Part shown: positions 5,104 through 8,137 of the stretch, one piece after another
Position numbering within the stretch: position 1 is the stretch's first letter
Layout of the letters: the number at the start of each line of letters is the position of its first letter
Assembly: GCA_002338605.1 (NCBI GenBank)
Contig: DDIP01000315.1
Location: 1 to 8,137, forward strand
DNA: 8,137 nucleotides
DNA from: Proteobacteria bacterium UBA1847
GTDB taxonomy: Bacteria; Pseudomonadota; Gammaproteobacteria; Steroidobacterales; Woeseiaceae
Direction: 5' to 3'
The notes under the pieces: model-generated
Databases searched by the model: none
Told to the model about the DNA's origin: nothing
The model's input: the letters and a program-made list of their open reading frames with translations, nothing else
Position numbers and translations under genes: made by a program

Positions 5104-7329
5104 TTACTCCCCGGGTTCCATCTGTAGTGTGCTATAGCCCGCCGCGTGCAATGCCGCGCGCACCGGTTTCTCAACACCCGGGCACAAAGCAACAATCGAA
5201 CCGCCACCACCGGCACCGGTCAGCTTCGCGCCGATCGCACCGGCCCGGCGCGCGATATCGACCATGTTCTCGAGATCCGGCGTCGACACCTGGAGGGCAT
5301 TAAGGAGACCGTGGCATACGTTCATCATCATGCCAAGTTCGCCGTACTGCCGATTCGCAAGGGCATGTGCGCCATCGATACTCAGACCATCAATCTGGTC
5401 GAAGATTGCATCGTATCTTTGCCGGTTTTTTTCGCGGCGTCGCCTGACGCCTGCCACCTGTTCCAAGGTTGATCCGGCCGCACGGGAGAATCCCACAACG
5501 ATCGGCAGGCGCAATTCTGTTTGCACCTCTTTAAATCCCAGGGAATCAGATTTTCGAAAAAGTACAGGCTTGCCGTAACAGCAAACGGTGTTGTCGATGC
5601 CCGACGGCGTGCCGTGGGCCAGTTTTTCACACTCGAATGCGATGTCATTGACGTCGTTGTCGGTGAGTTCGATCTGCTGGTGTTTCGCGAGAGCTCGAAT
5701 AATTGCGACCGCGATTGCCGCCGACGAACCCAGCCCCATGCCACGAGGCAACCTGGATGACACGGTAACCGCGAAACCCGAATCCGCCACGCTCATTTTG
5801 CCGAGGATCAGGTTCAAGGCCGCCACCGCGCCATCGCTGCTATTGCGATCGACACCAATCCGCAGCCCCCACTCCGGAACGATCAATTCCGATTGCCCAT
5901 CGGTAGCTGCAACAGATGCCTTGACTGCATCCGGTATCGGCAGTGCCAGTGCGTGACGGCCGTAAACGACGGCGTGTTCGCCAAACAGGATCAGCTTGCC
6001 CGCCGCGGTGGCGGATGCCGTATCGCCGCTTGCCACTACAGGCGTCATTTCCGCCAGGATTTCGGCTGCCTTCCAGGCTTTCACCTCGCCACTCGCCAGC
6101 ATCCTGTCGATAACCTCGCCCAGTTGATCCGGCCTGGCACCTGCCGAATTCGCAACGCTGCGGGCATGCATCCGCATGTGCCCTTCCTGAATGCCGCTCG
6201 TCAGCAGAGCGCGCAGCGCCGAGAAGTTTTGCGCGAGCCCAACAGCCGCCATCACCTGCGCGAGCTCCTTCGCAGACTGGACCCCGCAAAGCGCCAGGCC
6301 GAGCCGCGCAGCCTCATTCGACGCCAGGGTGCCGCCGACGATACCGACTTTTAGTGGTATGGCGAGTTCACCTTCCAAATCGCCGGCAGCGCTGACCGAC
6401 CATCGGGTAAGCGCCGAGTAACGTCCCAGGCGTGCAGCATAGGCATGAGCACCGGCTTCCAGCGCACGCCAGTCGTTTCCCGTTGCAATCGCTACCGCAT
6501 CGATCCCGTTCATCACACCCTTGTTATGTGTTGCCGCCCGATGCGAATCCGCCATCGCTATCGCGTTGGCTCGGACGATGCGGTCGCGAACCTCCTCGCC
6601 GCCCATCCCGGAGGTCGCCAGGACGCTTGCCGGATAGCGCACCGACGCGACGACCAGCGATCGATCCACCAGGTTCGACAGGATTCGAAGCGCAACTTCG
6701 CCGCCACATATCTCGATCACCATCGGCGCAATCGCTTCACAAATGGTATTCACGAGATTCGCACCCATCGCATCGCAGGTATCCACCAATACATGGAGGG
6801 CAATCAATGGCGTGCCATCATCAAGGGTCAATGGACGCGCTTCGATGTCGCGCGCACCACCGCCGCGTTTTAGCAACCTGGGATGAACTGCATTCGCTGA
6901 AGTCAGCAACTCCTCTTTGGCCGCGATCAGTGCAGCAATTGCCGCATCGACGTCGGAAACGCCGAGCACATGAATCTGGCCTGCCAACAATGATTCGTCG
7001 CAATTCACGCTGAATCCACCGCTACGCCTTGCGAGAACCGCGGCGCTGCCAAGTGCGGCGACGATTGATGGCTCCTCGACCACCAGTGGCACAATGTATT
7101 CACGATTGTTGACTATGAAGTTGGGTGCAACGGCCAATGGCAAACCGAATACACCAACGACATTCTCGATCATCTTGTCGGCTGTCGCGACGGATAAGAC
7201 CTGGCGACCGCTCGCCAGCAATCGCGCGTTTTCGGCCGAAAGATAGCCGCGACCTTCCAGTTCAGCGATACGTTCGCTAACTGTCAGATTGTGAAAGCCG
7301 GCGAGCCGGGATTTTTTTGATTCGTTCAT
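5104..7329 (-). CDS. mvaA: Fused class II HMG-CoA reductase - mevalonate kinase
   Basis: One 741-residue chain with two consecutive mevalonate-pathway enzymes. Residues 1 to about 428 are a full class II HMG-CoA reductase, which makes mevalonate from HMG-CoA. It reads almost colinearly with Pseudomonas mevalonii MvaA as I remember it. The catalytic set is Glu86 (VVEEPSIVAA), Lys270 (ATHNKGVMNGID), Asp286 (TGNDWRA) and flap His384 (GHMRMHAR), each three positions later than in that enzyme. The coenzyme motif DAMGANLVN is at 186-194. Residues about 438-741 are a complete GHMP-family mevalonate kinase: AAGKLILFGEHAVVYG (442-457, Lys445), the ATP loop PRGMGLGSSAA (528-538), Glu568, catalytic Asp579 in SGIDN, and GAKLTGAGGGGS (700-711). 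The linker is only about ten residues. The ATG overlaps the stop of the upstream phosphomevalonate kinase gene, and idi follows after four bases. No frameshift or internal stop is seen, so the fusion appears genuine. Residue changes suggest NADPH use (see findings). Confidence 0.95.
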   Translation of the reverse strand: MNESKKSRLAGFHNLTVSERIAELEGRGYLSAENARLLASGRQVLSVATADKMIENVVGVFGLPLAVAPNFIVNNREYIVPLVVEEPSIVAALGSAAVLARRSGGFSVNCDESLLAGQIHVLGVSDVDAAIAALIAAKEELLTSANAVHPRLLKRGGGARDIEARPLTLDDGTPLIALHVLVDTCDAMGANLVNTICEAIAPMVIEICGGEVALRILSNLVDRSLVVASVRYPASVLATSGMGGEEVRDRIVRANAIAMADSHRAATHNKGVMNGIDAVAIATGNDWRALEAGAHAYAARLGRYSALTRWSVSAAGDLEGELAIPLKVGIVGGTLASNEAARLGLALCGVQSAKELAQVMAAVGLAQNFSALRALLTSGIQEGHMRMHARSVANSAGARPDQLGEVIDRMLASGEVKAWKAAEILAEMTPVVASGDTASATAAGKLILFGEHAVVYGRHALALPIPDAVKASVAATDGQSELIVPEWGLRIGVDRNSSDGAVAALNLILGKMSVADSGFAVTVSSRLPRGMGLGSSAAIAVAIIRALAKHQQIELTDNDVNDIAFECEKLAHGTPSGIDNTVCCYGKPVLFRKSDSLGFKEVQTELRLPIVVGFSRAAGSTLEQVAGVRRRREKNRQRYDAIFDQIDGLSIDGAHALANRQYGELGMMMNVCHGLLNALQVSTPDLENMVDIARRAGAIGAKLTGAGGGGSIVALCPGVEKPVRAALHAAGYSTLQMEPGE
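5107..5112 (-). promoter_or_regulatory. Ribosome-binding site that fixes the TTG start of idi
   Basis: On the - strand GGGGAG is followed by seven bases and then TTG at 5099-5097. The motif is made of the last two sense codons (Gly, Glu) of the reductase-kinase gene, so ribosomes ending there stand on the idi initiation site. It is the main argument for TTG over the distant upstream ATG. Confidence 0.75.
7326..7329 (-). promoter_or_regulatory. ATGA stop-start overlap between phosphomevalonate kinase and the reductase-kinase fusion
   Basis: The TGA of the upstream gene and the ATG of the fusion gene share the tetranucleotide ATGA. Only a weak purine-rich GAAGAA lies about a dozen bases upstream, so initiation probably depends on ribosomes ending the previous gene. 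This supports one transcript and a matched supply of the two proteins. Confidence 0.8.
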
Positions 7330-8137
7330 CTGGCCGTCAGTTCTTCAATTCTTGTTCCGCCGAAATCCAGTTCGCACCTGACAGCGGAAAAATTCGCCGG
7401 CAAGTCTGCAACAAACCCATCGAGTTCCGTTGCGTCAGTACCGAGAGCGATACCAATGTCGCCACCACCGGCACCGCAGGGCTTGTAGACAAGGCCAGCA
7501 TCACGCGCTGCGACCAGGAGCCTGTCGTGGCCAGCATCGAATATGCCCAGCCGGTGGTCAACACCAAATGCCTGCAGTTGCTCGATATAGTGCGCATAGC
7601 GGTCGATGACGTCATCGACATCGCCCTTCTCCCATGCCGATGCCATTGACTCGGCCGCCATTGCCAGCCGGGTGCGTGAGGGTGCGGACGCACCGCGTGG
7701 CAGCAAACCGAGTTTGCCTGCCGTGCTGGCCGCAACGCCGGTCCAGATCAAGCGAAACTGCAGACCCCGCGGCCACGGCATGCCCGAGGTGACAGAGTCC
7801 TGCATGCGATAGTGGATCAGCCCGCCGTGAAGGCTACACGCGACATCGACGCCACTCCCGAGATCGCCTTGCAGGATTCGATGCGTGTTGTACGCAACGT
7901 CAGCGATATCCGCTGACCCTGCAATCGCGGCGCACAGTGCCGCAGTGACAGCGGCACTGGAACCGAGTCCAATCTTGGCGCCCGACCTGGCGTCGATGAA
8001 CTGACGGGTATCCAATACAATGTCCAGAGACTCGCCCGGCCAGTCTTCGGTTGCCCGCCATGCCGCATCAACGACCTTGAATACCTTCTCGCCGGCAATC
8101 CATTCGATTCCGTCTTGCCTTGCCTTGAATTGGCCGA
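7326..8137 (-). CDS. mvaK2: Phosphomevalonate kinase (N-terminus outside window)
   Basis: A GHMP-family kinase that phosphorylates mevalonate 5-phosphate to the 5-diphosphate. The frame is open to the right edge, so the gene begins outside the window; the TTG at 8015 is internal. Forty codons before it continue a sensible protein (for example GIEWIAGEKVFKVVDAAW). In the 269 visible residues, the ATP loop is GAKIGLGSSAAVTAAL (coded near 7935-7982), then GDLGSGVDVACSLHGG with the presumed catalytic Asp (codon 7845-7847), and near the C-terminus KPCGAGGGDIGIAL (7446-7487). LGSGVDVA and GAGGGDxGIAL are typical of phosphomevalonate kinase rather than mevalonate kinase or the decarboxylase. The missing part would be the first GHMP strand and substrate loop, roughly 50-80 residues. 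It is the most upstream visible gene of the operon and overlaps the next by four bases. Assignment is strong from motifs and context. Confidence 0.88.
   Translation of the reverse strand, partial: GQFKARQDGIEWIAGEKVFKVVDAAWRATEDWPGESLDIVLDTRQFIDARSGAKIGLGSSAAVTAALCAAIAGSADIADVAYNTHRILQGDLGSGVDVACSLHGGLIHYRMQDSVTSGMPWPRGLQFRLIWTGVAASTAGKLGLLPRGASAPSRTRLAMAAESMASAWEKGDVDDVIDRYAHYIEQLQAFGVDHRLGIFDAGHDRLLVAARDAGLVYKPCGAGGGDIGIALGTDATELDGFVADLPANFSAVRCELDFGGTRIEELTAR

Noticed and set aside
5100..5216. Longer idi reading frame starting at ATG 5216
   Set aside because: The extra residues are an out-of-frame reading of the mevalonate kinase end and do not resemble an Idi N-terminus; the TTG at 5099 has the better ribosome-binding site.
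6432..7013. Open frame of 193 codons on the + strand opposite the reductase domain
   Set aside because: Low-complexity Arg/Ser/Pro/His composition typical of an antisense shadow; the opposite strand holds the conserved reductase.
7312..7318. Run of seven T (A on the - strand) near the start of the reductase-kinase gene
   Set aside because: It encodes Lys-Lys near the N-terminus of the fusion; there is no stem before it on either strand, and the frame is intact.
5104..7329. Reductase as a mevalonate-degrading enzyme, given its similarity to P. mevalonii MvaA
   Set aside because: Fusion to mevalonate kinase, neighbouring phosphomevalonate kinase and isomerase genes, and absence of an HMG-CoA lyase in the window all point to biosynthesis.

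Overview
This window looks like chromosomal DNA from a moderately GC-rich gammaproteobacterium. The evidence is a FadE-type acyl-CoA dehydrogenase C-terminus (a gammaproteobacterial hallmark), an outer-membrane lipoprotein of the DUF4399 type and proteobacterial ribosome-binding sites. A mevalonate pathway is unusual in this class, where the MEP pathway is the norm. A marine lineage such as the Woeseiales is a guess only. I see no mobile elements, tRNA or rRNA genes, CRISPR arrays or defence genes, and no gene-free stretch longer than 77 bases.

Left part (+ strand, 1-2980): the 3' end of fadE, then a membrane protein joining a DUF4286-like N-terminal domain to a DUF3667-like zinc-ribbon/membrane part, then a small DUF4399-type lipoprotein. 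The gaps of 16 and 17 bases suggest one transcription unit. Apart from fadE, I can give these proteins no biochemical role.

Right part (3000-8137): most of a mevalonate-to-isoprenoid pathway in two converging units. On the + strand, behind its own candidate promoter, lies HMG-CoA synthase. On the - strand, entering from beyond the right edge, come phosphomevalonate kinase (its N-terminus is cut off by the window), a single-chain fusion of class II HMG-CoA reductase with mevalonate kinase, and type 1 isopentenyl-diphosphate isomerase. The three - strand genes are very tightly packed: an ATGA overlap between the first two, and a 4-base gap with a TTG start for the third. The synthase and isomerase genes overlap tail to tail by 13 bases.

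Together the enzymes cover acetoacetyl-CoA to HMG-CoA, mevalonate, mevalonate 5-phosphate and mevalonate 5-diphosphate, plus IPP to DMAPP. The missing step, diphosphomevalonate decarboxylase, is predicted just beyond the right edge. The most noteworthy points are the reductase-kinase fusion and the substitution at its presumed coenzyme-specificity site, which suggests NADPH use and a biosynthetic role. I found nothing that looks like an entirely new kind of system.
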